DNA of 64,000 bases, taken from assembly GCF_009496535.1 (NCBI RefSeq), contig NZ_WIDL01000021.1, forward strand, positions 1-64,000, given 5' to 3'. The notes below the pieces were generated by a model. That model saw only the letters and a list, made by a program, of their open reading frames with translations. It was not told where the DNA came from and did not search any database. Shown here piece after piece: positions 56,473-64,000 of the stretch. This DNA is from Stenotrophomonas sp. MYb238. GTDB lineage: Bacteria; Pseudomonadota; Gammaproteobacteria; Xanthomonadales; Xanthomonadaceae. The translations under genes and the position numbers were made by a program. Position 1 is the stretch's first letter, and each line of letters begins with the position of its first letter.

Positions 56473-57216
56473 TTACGGCATGTACATGCCGCCGTTCACG
56501 TGGAGGGTTTCGCCGGTGATGTAGCCGGCCGACGGGCCGGCCAGGAACGCCACCGCGCGGGCGATGTCCACCGGCTCGCCGAGGCGGCCGAGCGCGATCT
56601 GGCCGAGCATCGCGGTCTTGGCGTCCTCGGGCAGGTCCTTGGTCATGTCGGTATCGATGAAGCCCGGCGCCACGACATTCACCGTGACGCCGCGGCTGCC
56701 GATTTCCTTGGCCAGCGACTTGGAGAACGCGATGATGCCGGCCTTGGCCGCGGCGTAGTTGGCCTGCCCGGCGTTGCCGGTCACGCCGATCACCGAGGCG
56801 ATGTTGACGATGCGGCCCTTGCGCGCCTTCATCATGCCGCGCATCACTGCCTTGGAAGTGCGGTAGACGCTGGTCAGGTTGGTGTCGAGGATGGCCTGCC
56901 AGTCCTCGTCCTTCATGCGCATCAGCAGGTTGTCGCGGGTGATGCCGGCGTTGTTCACCAGGATGGTGATGGCGCCGAACTCCTTGCCCACCGCGTCGAT
57001 CAGCGCTTCGACCGCGCCCGGCTCGGTGACGTTGAGCGCGCGGCCGTGGCCGCCCTGCGCGGCCAGGCGCGCGCCGATGGCGGCGGCGCCGGACTCGGTG
57101 GTGGCGGTGCCGATGACGGTCGCGCCCTGCGCGGCCAGCTCGTCGGCGATGGCGGCGCCGATGCCACGGCTGGCGCCGGTGACGAGCGCGATTTCACCCT
57201 GCAATGGCTTGCTCAT
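56473..57216 (-). CDS. fabG: 3-oxoacyl-ACP reductase
   Basis: The 247-residue short-chain dehydrogenase reduces beta-ketoacyl-ACP with NADPH. The cofactor motif is TGASRGIG (residues 13-20), the Asn is in NNAGITRDNLLMR, and the catalytic triad is Ser141, Tyr154 and Lys158 (NIASVIGVTGNAGQANYAAAK). The ATG at 57216 has GAGGAAA upstream. It sits between fabD and acpP. Confidence 0.97.
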   Translation of the reverse strand: MSKPLQGEIALVTGASRGIGAAIADELAAQGATVIGTATTESGAAAIGARLAAQGGHGRALNVTEPGAVEALIDAVGKEFGAITILVNNAGITRDNLLMRMKDEDWQAILDTNLTSVYRTSKAVMRGMMKARKGRIVNIASVIGVTGNAGQANYAAAKAGIIAFSKSLAKEIGSRGVTVNVVAPGFIDTDMTKDLPEDAKTAMLGQIALGRLGEPVDIARAVAFLAGPSAGYITGETLHVNGGMYMP

Positions 57217-57298
57217 GCGGTTTCCTCGTGATGCGCCGCGCATCGCGGCTGCAGGTCGGGGCCGGGCGCGGATGCGCGCACCGGCCGTATCGTAGGGG

Positions 57299-58243
57299 TC
57301 AGGCGGCCCACTCTTCCAGCGCGCCGGCGAAATCGGCCGGGGTGGCGAGCGAACGGCCGTCCAGGCTCTTGTCGATGCGCTTGACCAGGCCGGTCAGCAC
57401 CTTGCCCGGGCCGCATTCGGCCACGCGGCTGGCGCCGCGCGCGGCCAACGCCTGCACGCAGCCGGTCCACTGCACCGGCAGGTACAGCTGCCGCACCAGC
57501 GCGTCGCGGATGGCATCGACGCTTGCATACGCCTGCGCATTGACGTTCTGCACCACCGGCAGCGCCGGCTGGCGCCAGTCCAGCCCGGCCATGGCCTCGG
57601 CCAGGCGGTTGGCGGCCTCGCGCATCAGCGGGGTATGCGAGGGCACGCTCACGGCCAGCTTGACCGCCTTGCGCACGCCCTTCTCGGCCAGCAGCGCCAG
57701 CGCGCGGTCCACCGCCGCGGCGTCGCCGCCGATCACGATCTGGCCCGGGGAATTGAAATTGGCCGGCACCACCACCTGGCTGCCGCTGGCCTGTACGCAG
57801 ACCTCCTGCACCAGCGCGTCCTCGGCGCCGAGCACCGCGGCCATCGCGCCGACGCCGGCCGGCGCGGCTTCCTGCATCAACTGGCCGCGCAGGCGCACCA
57901 GGTGCGCGCCGTCGCGCAGCGACAGCGCGCCGGCAGCGACCAGCGCGGTGTACTCGCCCAGGCTGTGCCCGGCCAGCAGCGCCGGCTTCGCGCCGCCCTG
58001 CGCGTTCCACAGCCGCCATACCGCGATGCCCGCGGCCAGCAGTGCCGGCTGGGTGTACTCGGTGCGGTTGAGCTGCTCTTCCGGGCCGCCCTGCGACAGC
58101 GCCCACAGGTCGACGCCCGCGCCTTCGGACGCTTCGGCGAAGGTATCGCGGACCTGCGGGTGCAGTTCGGACAGTTCGGCCAGCATGCCCAGCGACTGGG
58201 AACCCTGGCCGGGGAATACGAAAGCGAGTCGGGAATCAGTCAC
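57299..58243 (-). CDS. fabD: Malonyl-CoA:ACP transacylase
   Basis: The 314-residue enzyme loads malonate onto ACP. It opens LAFVFPGQGSQSLGM; the nucleophile Ser94 is in LLAGHSLGEYTALV, and His203 is in SVPSHTPLMREAA. Length and position before fabG are standard. Upstream it is separated by 95 bases from the kinase-like gene rather than directly following fabH. Confidence 0.97.
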   Translation of the reverse strand: MTDSRLAFVFPGQGSQSLGMLAELSELHPQVRDTFAEASEGAGVDLWALSQGGPEEQLNRTEYTQPALLAAGIAVWRLWNAQGGAKPALLAGHSLGEYTALVAAGALSLRDGAHLVRLRGQLMQEAAPAGVGAMAAVLGAEDALVQEVCVQASGSQVVVPANFNSPGQIVIGGDAAAVDRALALLAEKGVRKAVKLAVSVPSHTPLMREAANRLAEAMAGLDWRQPALPVVQNVNAQAYASVDAIRDALVRQLYLPVQWTGCVQALAARGASRVAECGPGKVLTGLVKRIDKSLDGRSLATPADFAGALEEWAA

Positions 58244-58338
58244 GCGATCATCTGCTGCATGAATCGAAGCGGCGCATCATAAGCGTGAATGCCCCTGCCC
58301 GTCTGTACTGCCGCGTATGCAACGCGGCCCCGCCATGC

Positions 58339-59121
58339 TCAGGTGAACAGGTCCAGCAGGTCCAGCTCGCCGTCGGCCAGCCAGTCCACCGACAGCACCA
58401 GCAGCGCGACGAAGCCGAAGGTGGTGGCCGCGTGCAGCACGACGATGGCGTGGGCCAGGGCGCGTCCGGACTTGCCGGCGCGCAGCAGCAGGCGGGCTAG
58501 GCGCTGCAGCCGGCCGGTCACTTCATGGGCATGGGCGACCACCGGCCGTTCCGCGCCTTCCATCGCCTCCGCCAGCAGCGCCTCGAGCACCTGCGGCCGT
58601 TCCTCGTAGTACTTGGCCACGCCGTAGCCGAACATCAGCCAGTCGCGCGCCTGGGCCTGCCCGAGGTCCATGACCTCCAGCGGGTCTTCCTCGAAATCGA
58701 TGAAGCCCACGCGCTGCCCGTCCCAGGTCATGTTGCGCGGCAGCGGCTGGCCGAAATAAGCGCCGCGGCGGTGCGCCTGCGCGATGGCGTCGATGGCCGC
58801 GGCCACCAGGCGGTCGCACCCGGCCGCATCGGCTTGCCGCAGGCAGGTATTGAACGAAGCGCCGGTATGCTCGAGCACGAGCGCGGCCCGGCCCTGTCCG
58901 ATCACGTCGGGAACATGGATGCCCTGCGCCTTGAGTTCGTCCAGGCGCCGCGCCTCGATCTCGCGCGCCTGGGCGCCGCCACGGTGCGGCGGCGGCCGCA
59001 GGGCATCGAGCTGGAAACGGCGGGCAACGAAATTCAGCAGCCCCAGGGCCAATGCCCGGCTGCCTTCACCATAATGCTTGAGCCATGCGCGCTGCCCTTC
59101 GATGAGGATGGGTTCAGCCAT
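58339..59121 (-). CDS. Kinase-fold protein with altered catalytic loop, membrane-anchored
   Basis: The 260-residue protein looks like a small RIO/LPS-kinase-type fold: a Lys in AWLKHYGEG (Lys15), a Glu helix (EIEARRLDEL), a hinge ALVLEHTG, a catalytic loop AHRRGAYFGQPLPRNMTW (about 116-133) and FIDFEEDP (Asp142) as the DFG equivalent. The usual H-G-D of the loop is F-G-Q, so the catalytic Asp is Gln125. Residues about 222-250 may form a membrane helix (AIVVLHAATTFGFVALLVLSV). It lies between fabH and fabD on the same strand. It could be a pseudokinase or a changed phosphotransferase. Confidence 0.7.
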   Translation of the reverse strand: MAEPILIEGQRAWLKHYGEGSRALALGLLNFVARRFQLDALRPPPHRGGAQAREIEARRLDELKAQGIHVPDVIGQGRAALVLEHTGASFNTCLRQADAAGCDRLVAAAIDAIAQAHRRGAYFGQPLPRNMTWDGQRVGFIDFEEDPLEVMDLGQAQARDWLMFGYGVAKYYEERPQVLEALLAEAMEGAERPVVAHAHEVTGRLQRLARLLLRAGKSGRALAHAIVVLHAATTFGFVALLVLSVDWLADGELDLLDLFT

Positions 59122-59193
59122 GACGATATCTCCCGGAAACGGCGGCCGGCTGGCCGCGGCGGGGGCGTCATGCCCCCGGCCCTATCCGGCATA

Positions 59194-60159
59194 TCAATAG
59201 CGCAGCAGCGCCGAACCCCAGGTGAAGCCGCCGCCGAAGGCTTCCAGCAGCAGCAGCTGGCCGCGCTCGACCTTGCCGGAACGGATCGCATGGTCCAGCG
59301 CCAGCGGCACCGAGCCGGCCGAGGTGTTGCCGTGCTTGTCCACGGTCACCACCACCTGATCCATCGACATCTCCAGGCGCTTGGCCGTGGCTTCGATGAT
59401 GCGCAGGTTGGCCTGGTGCGGGATCAGCCAGTCCAGGTCGGACTTGTCCAGGCCGTTGGCCTGCAGGGTCTCGTCGACGACCGAGTCCAGCGCCTTGACG
59501 GCGTACTTGAACACGTCGTTGCCCTTCATGGTCAGCTTGCCGGGCTTGTCCAGGCCGGTGGAGACGCCGGCCGGGTGCCACAGCAGTTCCTTCTTGCTGC
59601 CGTCAGCATGCAGATGGGTGCTGAGGATGCCGGTGTCCTCGTCGGCCTTGAGCACGACGGCGCCGGCGCCGTCGCCGAACAGCACGCAGGTGGTGCGGTC
59701 GTTCCAGTCGACGATGCGGGTCAGGGTTTCCGCACCGATCACCAGCACATGCCTGGCGTCGCCGCTGCGGATGAATTTGTCGGCCACGCTCAGGGCGAAC
59801 AGGAAGCCCGAACATGCCGCGTTGACGTCGAACGCCGCCGCGCCGGCCGCGCCGAGGCGCGCCTGGATCAGGCAGGCGGTGGACGGGAAGATCAGGTCCG
59901 GCGTGGTGGTGCCCACGACGATCATGTCCAGCTGCGACGGCGCGATGCCGGCCGCTTCCAGCGCGCGCAGCGCGGCGTTGTAGCCGAGGTCGCCGGTGGT
60001 CTCGCCTTCGGCGGCGACGTGCCGCTCGCGGATGCCCGTTCGCGACTGGATCCACTCGTCACTGGTGTCGACGATCTTGGTCAGATCCTCATTGGTCAAC
60101 ACCTTCTCGGGCAAATAGCTACCGGTGCCCGCGATCCTCGAGTAGATCCGCTTGCTCAT
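59194..60159 (-). CDS. fabH: Beta-ketoacyl-ACP synthase III
   Basis: The 321-residue enzyme starts fatty acid synthesis by condensing acetyl- or branched acyl-CoA with malonyl-ACP. The catalytic Cys116 is in [14 protein letters not shown], His in [13 protein letters not shown] and Asn in [13 protein letters not shown]. Xanthomonads use FabH for branched iso/anteiso starters, but the specificity cannot be read here. rpmF is 91 bases upstream; plsX is absent. Confidence 0.97.
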   Translation of the reverse strand: MSKRIYSRIAGTGSYLPEKVLTNEDLTKIVDTSDEWIQSRTGIRERHVAAEGETTGDLGYNAALRALEAAGIAPSQLDMIVVGTTTPDLIFPSTACLIQARLGAAGAAAFDVNAACSGFLFALSVADKFIRSGDARHVLVIGAETLTRIVDWNDRTTCVLFGDGAGAVVLKADEDTGILSTHLHADGSKKELLWHPAGVSTGLDKPGKLTMKGNDVFKYAVKALDSVVDETLQANGLDKSDLDWLIPHQANLRIIEATAKRLEMSMDQVVVTVDKHGNTSAGSVPLALDHAIRSGKVERGQLLLLEAFGGGFTWGSALLRY

Positions 60160-60250
60160 GCTGGTTCCTGTTGCGCGGGCCCGCGCGGTGGCGGCCCCGG
60201 AAGAGTCGGTGCGCCGGCCGCCACCGCAAGGCGGCGGCCGGCGCCGCGAA

Positions 60251-60445
60251 TCAATCTTCTTCGACGACCGAGGTCTTGGTCGTGATCACCTTCTTGCCGC
60301 GGTAGAAGCCGTCGGCGGTGATGTGGTGACGCAGGTGCACTTCGCCGGTGGTCGGGTCGGTGGACAGCTGCTTGGCGCTCAGCGAGTCGTGCGAACGGCG
60401 CTGGCCGCGGCGGGACGGGGTAACACGGGATTTCTGCACAGCCAT
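60251..60445 (-). CDS. rpmF: 50S ribosomal protein L32
   Basis: The 64-residue protein opens [20 protein letters not shown] and has [15 protein letters not shown] at the C-terminal half, as in L32 of Gram-negative bacteria. The zinc Cys motif is absent, so this is the Cys-lacking form. The ATG at 60445 has GGAG upstream. It follows yceD by 106 bases. Confidence 0.97.
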   Translation of the reverse strand: MAVQKSRVTPSRRGQRRSHDSLSAKQLSTDPTTGEVHLRHHITADGFYRGKKVITTKTSVVEED

Positions 60446-60551
60446 GGGATTGCTCCAAACTCGGTTCGTTCGTTTCGTCGTTGCAGTGCACGGGATGTGG
60501 GCATCCGGCACTGGTTTTGCTTTCGCCGCAGCCGCCGACGACAACCGGCTG

Positions 60552-61061
60552 CTATTGTTTCTTCAGCGCCGCCAATGCCGCAAACGGATTGGCCTTGCCC
60601 AGTTCCTCGCTGGTCGCGGAGAAGTCGCGCTCGACCGCTTCGCTTCCCGGCGCCACCGGCACTACCGGCACCGCCATCACCAGCTCGTCCTCCACCAGGT
60701 CCAGCGGCCGCAGACTGCCGTCTTCCGGCACCAGCAGCGCTTCGTAATCCGGCGGAAGCGCCTGTTCCTCTTCCTCGTCGCGCACCAGCCCCAGCCGCTG
60801 CACCATGTTCACCGGCAACAGGAAACGCTGCATGCTGCGCTGGCACACCAGCGGCAGCTCGGTATCGATGGTCAGTTCGACATAGGCGACCCGCAGGATC
60901 TCGTCGCGGCCGAATTCCAGCGCATAGCTGCACTCTCCTTCGGCATCGGCGACCAGTCCCTGCAGACGTGCCAGTGCGGACAGCGGCACCCGGCCCTCGA
61001 AGCGCCTGCGCGCTGCGACCATCCGCCAAGCATCCAGCAATTCGGGCACGTTCGCGGACAT
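60552..61061 (-). CDS. yceD: YceD family protein (DUF177, 23S rRNA accumulation protein)
   Basis: The 169-residue protein starts [23 protein letters not shown] and contains [13 protein letters not shown], the conserved Cys-x-R segment of YceD, then an acidic C-terminal half with [15 protein letters not shown] and a [13 protein letters not shown] tail. In E. coli yceD is linked to 23S rRNA accumulation and is cotranscribed with rpmF. The zinc-type second Cys is absent. The gene is adjacent to and divergent from yceF. Confidence 0.9.
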   Translation of the reverse strand: MSANVPELLDAWRMVAARRRFEGRVPLSALARLQGLVADAEGECSYALEFGRDEILRVAYVELTIDTELPLVCQRSMQRFLLPVNMVQRLGLVRDEEEEQALPPDYEALLVPEDGSLRPLDLVEDELVMAVPVVPVAPGSEAVERDFSATSEELGKANPFAALAALKKQ

Positions 61062-61175
61062 AAGCTGCAGAATGTTAAGGACAGGCCTGCCGGCTGTCAA
61101 ATCCAGCGCACCGGCATTGCCACGACGGTACCGGCGCCGCAGACTCGGCGCGGCTTCCACGCCCGGTATTGTCGC

Positions 61176-61748
61176 ATGCCAGCCCTGATCCTCGCCTCCA
61201 CTTCCCGCTACCGGGCCGAACTGCTGTCCCGGCTGCGGGTTCCGTTCCGCTGCGCGAGCCCGGAAGTGGAGGAAACCGCGCATGCCGGCGAGGCCCCGTC
61301 CGCGCTGGCCGCCCGGCTCGCACGGGCGAAAGCGGCCGCCGTGACCGCGCGCCAGCCCGGCGCGTGGGTCGTCGGCTCGGACCAGGTCGCCGAACTGGAT
61401 GGCGCGCCGCTCGGCAAGCCCGGCACCCGCGACGTCGCGCTGGCGCAACTGGCCGCGATGTCCGGCCGCGAGGTGCTGTTCCATACCGCGGTCTGCGTGA
61501 GCAACGGCGAACGGCACCTGGAGGCGGTCGACCTGACCCGGGTCCGCTTCCGCACACTGCGCGCGGACGAGATCGAACGCTACGTCGACGCGGAACTGCC
61601 GCTGGACTGCGCCGGCAGCTTCAAGTGCGAGGGACTGGGCATCGCGCTGTTCGAGGCGATCCACAACCAGGACCCCAGCGCGCTGGTCGGACTGCCGCTG
61701 ATTGCGTTGTGCCGGCTGCTGCGCGAAGCCGGCTTCACCCTGCCCTGA
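61176..61748 (+). CDS. yceF: Maf-family nucleotide pyrophosphatase (YceF type)
   Basis: The 190-residue protein opens LILASTSRYRAELLSRL and has VVGSDQVAELDGAPLGKPG, the YceF subfamily marker (SDQV), and DAELPLDCAGSFKCEGLG near the end. YceF hydrolyses modified nucleotides such as 7-methyl-GTP. It is divergent from yceD-rpmF, the same neighbourhood as E. coli yceF. The ATG is at 61176. Confidence 0.93.
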   Translation: MPALILASTSRYRAELLSRLRVPFRCASPEVEETAHAGEAPSALAARLARAKAAAVTARQPGAWVVGSDQVAELDGAPLGKPGTRDVALAQLAAMSGREVLFHTAVCVSNGERHLEAVDLTRVRFRTLRADEIERYVDAELPLDCAGSFKCEGLGIALFEAIHNQDPSALVGLPLIALCRLLREAGFTLP

Positions 61749-61769
61749 GTCCGCCGCGCGCCATCGCGC

Positions 61770-63617
61770 TCAGCGCTCCGGAACGTCCAGCGGCTGCTCC
61801 CACCAGTCCTCGACGCTGCCGTCGGCACCATGCAGGCGCAGCCCCAGCCAGTGCCTGCCCGGCGGCAGCACGTTTGCATCCAGGCGCGCGGAAAAACCCA
61901 CGCGGGGATGGTTCGGATCGGTGGAGATTTTCCAGAAGCCGGTGACATCGTAGTCGGCGCCGTAATCAGCTCTGGCCACGGCCTTTCCGTCCAGCAGCAC
62001 CTCCACCGCGTCCAGGCCGACGCCGTCCTTGAACGCCCACCCCTTCACCTCGACGGCGCCCGCCGCGGCCGTGCCGGGAAGCGGTGCGTCGATCCACGCC
62101 ATGGCTGGCGTGATACAGGGGCCTTCCCGCCTGCCCGCAGGCAGCCGGAACAACAGGAAACGCTGGTAGCCGTGATCGATGGACACCACGCGCGGCGGCG
62201 GCAGCGGCCCCACCAGCGCGCAGACCTGGTGGTAGCGCTCCAGCAGGTCGCGATAGCGCTGGTCGCCCGGCGCCAGCACCAGCAACTGCGGGACGGACCG
62301 CCGGCCCTCGTCGACGAGCTTCCACAGCGCCAGCTGCGCGGTACGCCCGTGCTTGTCGTTGAGCGGATGCGGCAACACCGGGATGGAGGCATCCGCGCGC
62401 AGGAACCCGAGCTCGGCGCCGACCTTGAAGCTTCCGGCCAGCAGCCGGGTGTCCTGCGGCATCGCCGACAGCTCCTCGCGCACCGCATCGGCCAGCGGTT
62501 GCCAGCCGGCGAAATTGCGCGGGTAGTACTTGTTGCCGGCCAGTTGTTCGCGCAGCAAGGGCGACGCCGCCACCAGGTAATAGCCGAAGGCCAGGACGAG
62601 GCCGGCCAGCGCCATCGCCCACGCGAGCCGGCGCCAGACGCGCGGCCAGCGGCCGAGGATCAGTGGCACCGCCACCAGCAGGGCGAAATAGCCAGGCAAC
62701 GGCCAATGGAAACTGATCCGCTCCACGTCCGTGAAGAACCCGAGCAGGAAGATGGCGAGCGTGGAGACGCCGCCCACCAGCGCGAAATAGCGCCATTGCA
62801 CGCGCTGCTGGCCGGCCGGGGCCGGGCGGATGCCAGCCGCGCCCGCCTGCCACATCGCCAGGCACAGCAGCGGCGTCACCAGCAGCGGCTGGATCGCCAG
62901 GAACCACAGCCCACTGACCTGGAAGGCCCACGGGTGGCGCTCGACGAGCTGGAATTTCAGGCCCGCGTCCTGGTTGTCCAGGTTCCAGGCCAGCAGCGGC
63001 AGCCAGGCGATGACGCCGACCGTCAACGCCATCCACACCCGCGCGTCGCGCAGCGTGCGCCGCCCTTCCGGCAGCAGCAGCAGCGCGATGAAGCCGACCC
63101 CGATCACGCCGATGAAGCGGTAGTGGCTCAACGCTCCCAGCAGCAGTCCCGTTGCCAGCATCAACGCGCTGCCGGCGTCGACGCCGCGCAGCAGGCGGGC
63201 GCCGGCATCGAGGCAGAGCACGGCGGCGAAGGCCATGGGCACGTCCGGCACCGCGAGGATGCCCAGCGTCGCCGAGAGCGGCATCAGCACCGTGAGCGAA
63301 CCGGCCTGCCAGCCGAAACGCGCGCCGAACCAGCGCCTGGACAGGCCCGCGACCATCCACGGCAACGCCGCGCCCATCAGCAGGAACGGCAGGCGCACGC
63401 CGAACGCATGGTGGCCCGCCAGTTCCACGCCGAGCCGCGTCATCCACGCCGTCAGTCCCGGCAGGTCCGAATACGCGGCCGCCAGGTGCCTGCCTTCCTG
63501 CCAGTAGAACGCCTCGTCGACGAACAATGGCAGGCGCGCCGCCACGATCGCCTTCAGCGCCGTGACCGCAACCCAAAGCACGACGAATACATTGCGTGCC
63601 CGCTGTCCCGCCTGCAT
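61770..63617 (-). CDS. Family 39 glycosyltransferase (ArnT/PMT-like membrane protein)
   Basis: The 615-residue protein has roughly ten to twelve membrane helices in residues 1-385, with the early FVDEAFYWQEGRHLAAAYSDLP motif whose Asp-Glu is catalytic in ArnT and protein mannosyltransferases. Residues about 400-510 form a soluble domain and 510-615 a beta-rich domain (WAFKDGVGLDAVEVLLDGKAV) absent from ArnT. It should transfer a sugar from a polyprenyl phosphate to an envelope molecule. The acceptor is unknown. It is divergent from the MoxR gene. Confidence 0.85.
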   Translation of the reverse strand: MQAGQRARNVFVVLWVAVTALKAIVAARLPLFVDEAFYWQEGRHLAAAYSDLPGLTAWMTRLGVELAGHHAFGVRLPFLLMGAALPWMVAGLSRRWFGARFGWQAGSLTVLMPLSATLGILAVPDVPMAFAAVLCLDAGARLLRGVDAGSALMLATGLLLGALSHYRFIGVIGVGFIALLLLPEGRRTLRDARVWMALTVGVIAWLPLLAWNLDNQDAGLKFQLVERHPWAFQVSGLWFLAIQPLLVTPLLCLAMWQAGAAGIRPAPAGQQRVQWRYFALVGGVSTLAIFLLGFFTDVERISFHWPLPGYFALLVAVPLILGRWPRVWRRLAWAMALAGLVLAFGYYLVAASPLLREQLAGNKYYPRNFAGWQPLADAVREELSAMPQDTRLLAGSFKVGAELGFLRADASIPVLPHPLNDKHGRTAQLALWKLVDEGRRSVPQLLVLAPGDQRYRDLLERYHQVCALVGPLPPPRVVSIDHGYQRFLLFRLPAGRREGPCITPAMAWIDAPLPGTAAAGAVEVKGWAFKDGVGLDAVEVLLDGKAVARADYGADYDVTGFWKISTDPNHPRVGFSARLDANVLPPGRHWLGLRLHGADGSVEDWWEQPLDVPER

Positions 63618-63657
63618 TGCCGCTTACACTCCCCTCGACCCCTGATCCGAGACGACC

Positions 63658-64000
63658 ATGGTTCCAATGCCGCCGCGAAGAATGCTAACCGATGTCGTGT
63701 TCAAGGCCCTGCAACAGGCGCAGGACCAGGTCAACGCCCTGCTGCTGGGCAAGACCTCCGAGGTGCGGCTGGCCTTCGTGGCGCTGCTTTCCGGCGGGCA
63801 TCTGCTGATCGAGGACCTGCCCGGGCTGGGCAAGACCACGCTCGCCCACGCCATGGCGTCCACGCTCGGACTGCAGTTCCAGCGCGTGCAGTTCACCTCC
63901 GACCTGCTGCCCGCCGACGTGCTGGGCGTCTCCATCTACGAGGCCGAAAGCCGCGGCTTCCGCTTCCATCCGGGCCCGGTGTTCAGCAACGTGCTGCTGG
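63658..64000 (+). CDS. MoxR-type AAA+ ATPase (N-terminal part, cut by the window end)
   Basis: Only the first 114 residues are present. The reading frame opens MVPMPPRRMLTDVVFKAL with alternative ATGs at 63667 and 63682. Walker A is EDLPGLGKTTLAHAMA (about residue 53), and FQRVQFTSDLLPADVLGVSIYE is the MoxR signature region before Walker B. MoxR ATPases act as chaperones with VWA-domain proteins, usually encoded next to a DUF58 gene. The rest lies outside the window. Confidence 0.92.
   Translation, partial: MVPMPPRRMLTDVVFKALQQAQDQVNALLLGKTSEVRLAFVALLSGGHLLIEDLPGLGKTTLAHAMASTLGLQFQRVQFTSDLLPADVLGVSIYEAESRGFRFHPGPVFSNVLL

Overview
The window is a high-GC chromosomal segment of a gammaproteobacterium, most likely family Xanthomonadaceae (Lysobacteraceae; Stenotrophomonas, Pseudoxanthomonas or Luteimonas-like). 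The grounds are the gene content and order: kdsD-kdsC-lptC-lptA-lptB-rpoN-hpf-ptsN followed by hprK, rapZ and a mannose-type EIIA, pilT-pilU, a PIAGT-type PabB beside the fab cluster, an Ax21-like outer membrane protein, and GTAG-type palindromic REP elements. This is inference from family knowledge; no database search was run. I see no CRISPR array, prophage, insertion sequence or replication origin.

Layout. 0-7 kb: a TonB-dependent receptor, a small membrane-anchored unknown protein, and a trehalose operon (otsB, a GH15 glucoamylase/trehalase-like enzyme, otsA). 7-11 kb: a minus-strand run of DCC-family protein, DUF4166 protein, pgeF and rluD, divergent from bamD. 11-13 kb: an EF-hand membrane protein, murA and a BolA protein on the minus strand. 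13-25 kb: one long plus-strand envelope and regulatory cluster: Kdo synthesis (kdsD, kdsC), LPS transport (lptCAB), sigma-54 (rpoN), hpf, and a nitrogen/regulatory PTS (ptsN, hprK, rapZ, mannose-type EIIA, ptsH, ptsI) ending in the magnesium transporter mgtE. 25-31 kb: Ax21-like protein, zinc-ribbon protein, TPR protein, pyrB-ruvX-algH, an orphan histidine kinase and tag.

31-42.5 kb: the most unusual part. A minus-strand unit encodes a DUF3617-like secreted protein, a 2345-residue secreted protein built of repeated DUF11 and Ig-like modules ending in two OmpA-like domains, and 11 bases further on a 1236-residue outer membrane beta-barrel. It lies downstream of a long AT-richer region carrying phased palindromes. 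I propose a coupled surface system; its function is unknown.

43-50 kb: type IV pilus retraction ATPases pilT and pilU, proC, a lipoprotein lipase overlapping a DUF4105 membrane protein, and tRNA-Val(CAC) with a clear promoter and terminators. 50-61 kb: a minus-strand fatty-acid and cofactor cluster (yceD, rpmF, fabH, a kinase-like gene, fabD, fabG, acpP, fabF, pabB, mltG, holB, pilZ). plsX and tmk, often found in such clusters, are absent, and a protein-kinase-fold gene with a substituted catalytic loop lies inside it. A three-unit 74-bp tandem repeat separates pabB from mltG. 61-64 kb: yceF (Maf), a family 39 glycosyltransferase and the start of a MoxR-type AAA ATPase cut by the window end.

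Most genes sit in tight operons with 1-17 base overlaps. Convergent gene ends are often separated by strong palindromes or REP elements that probably act as two-way terminators.
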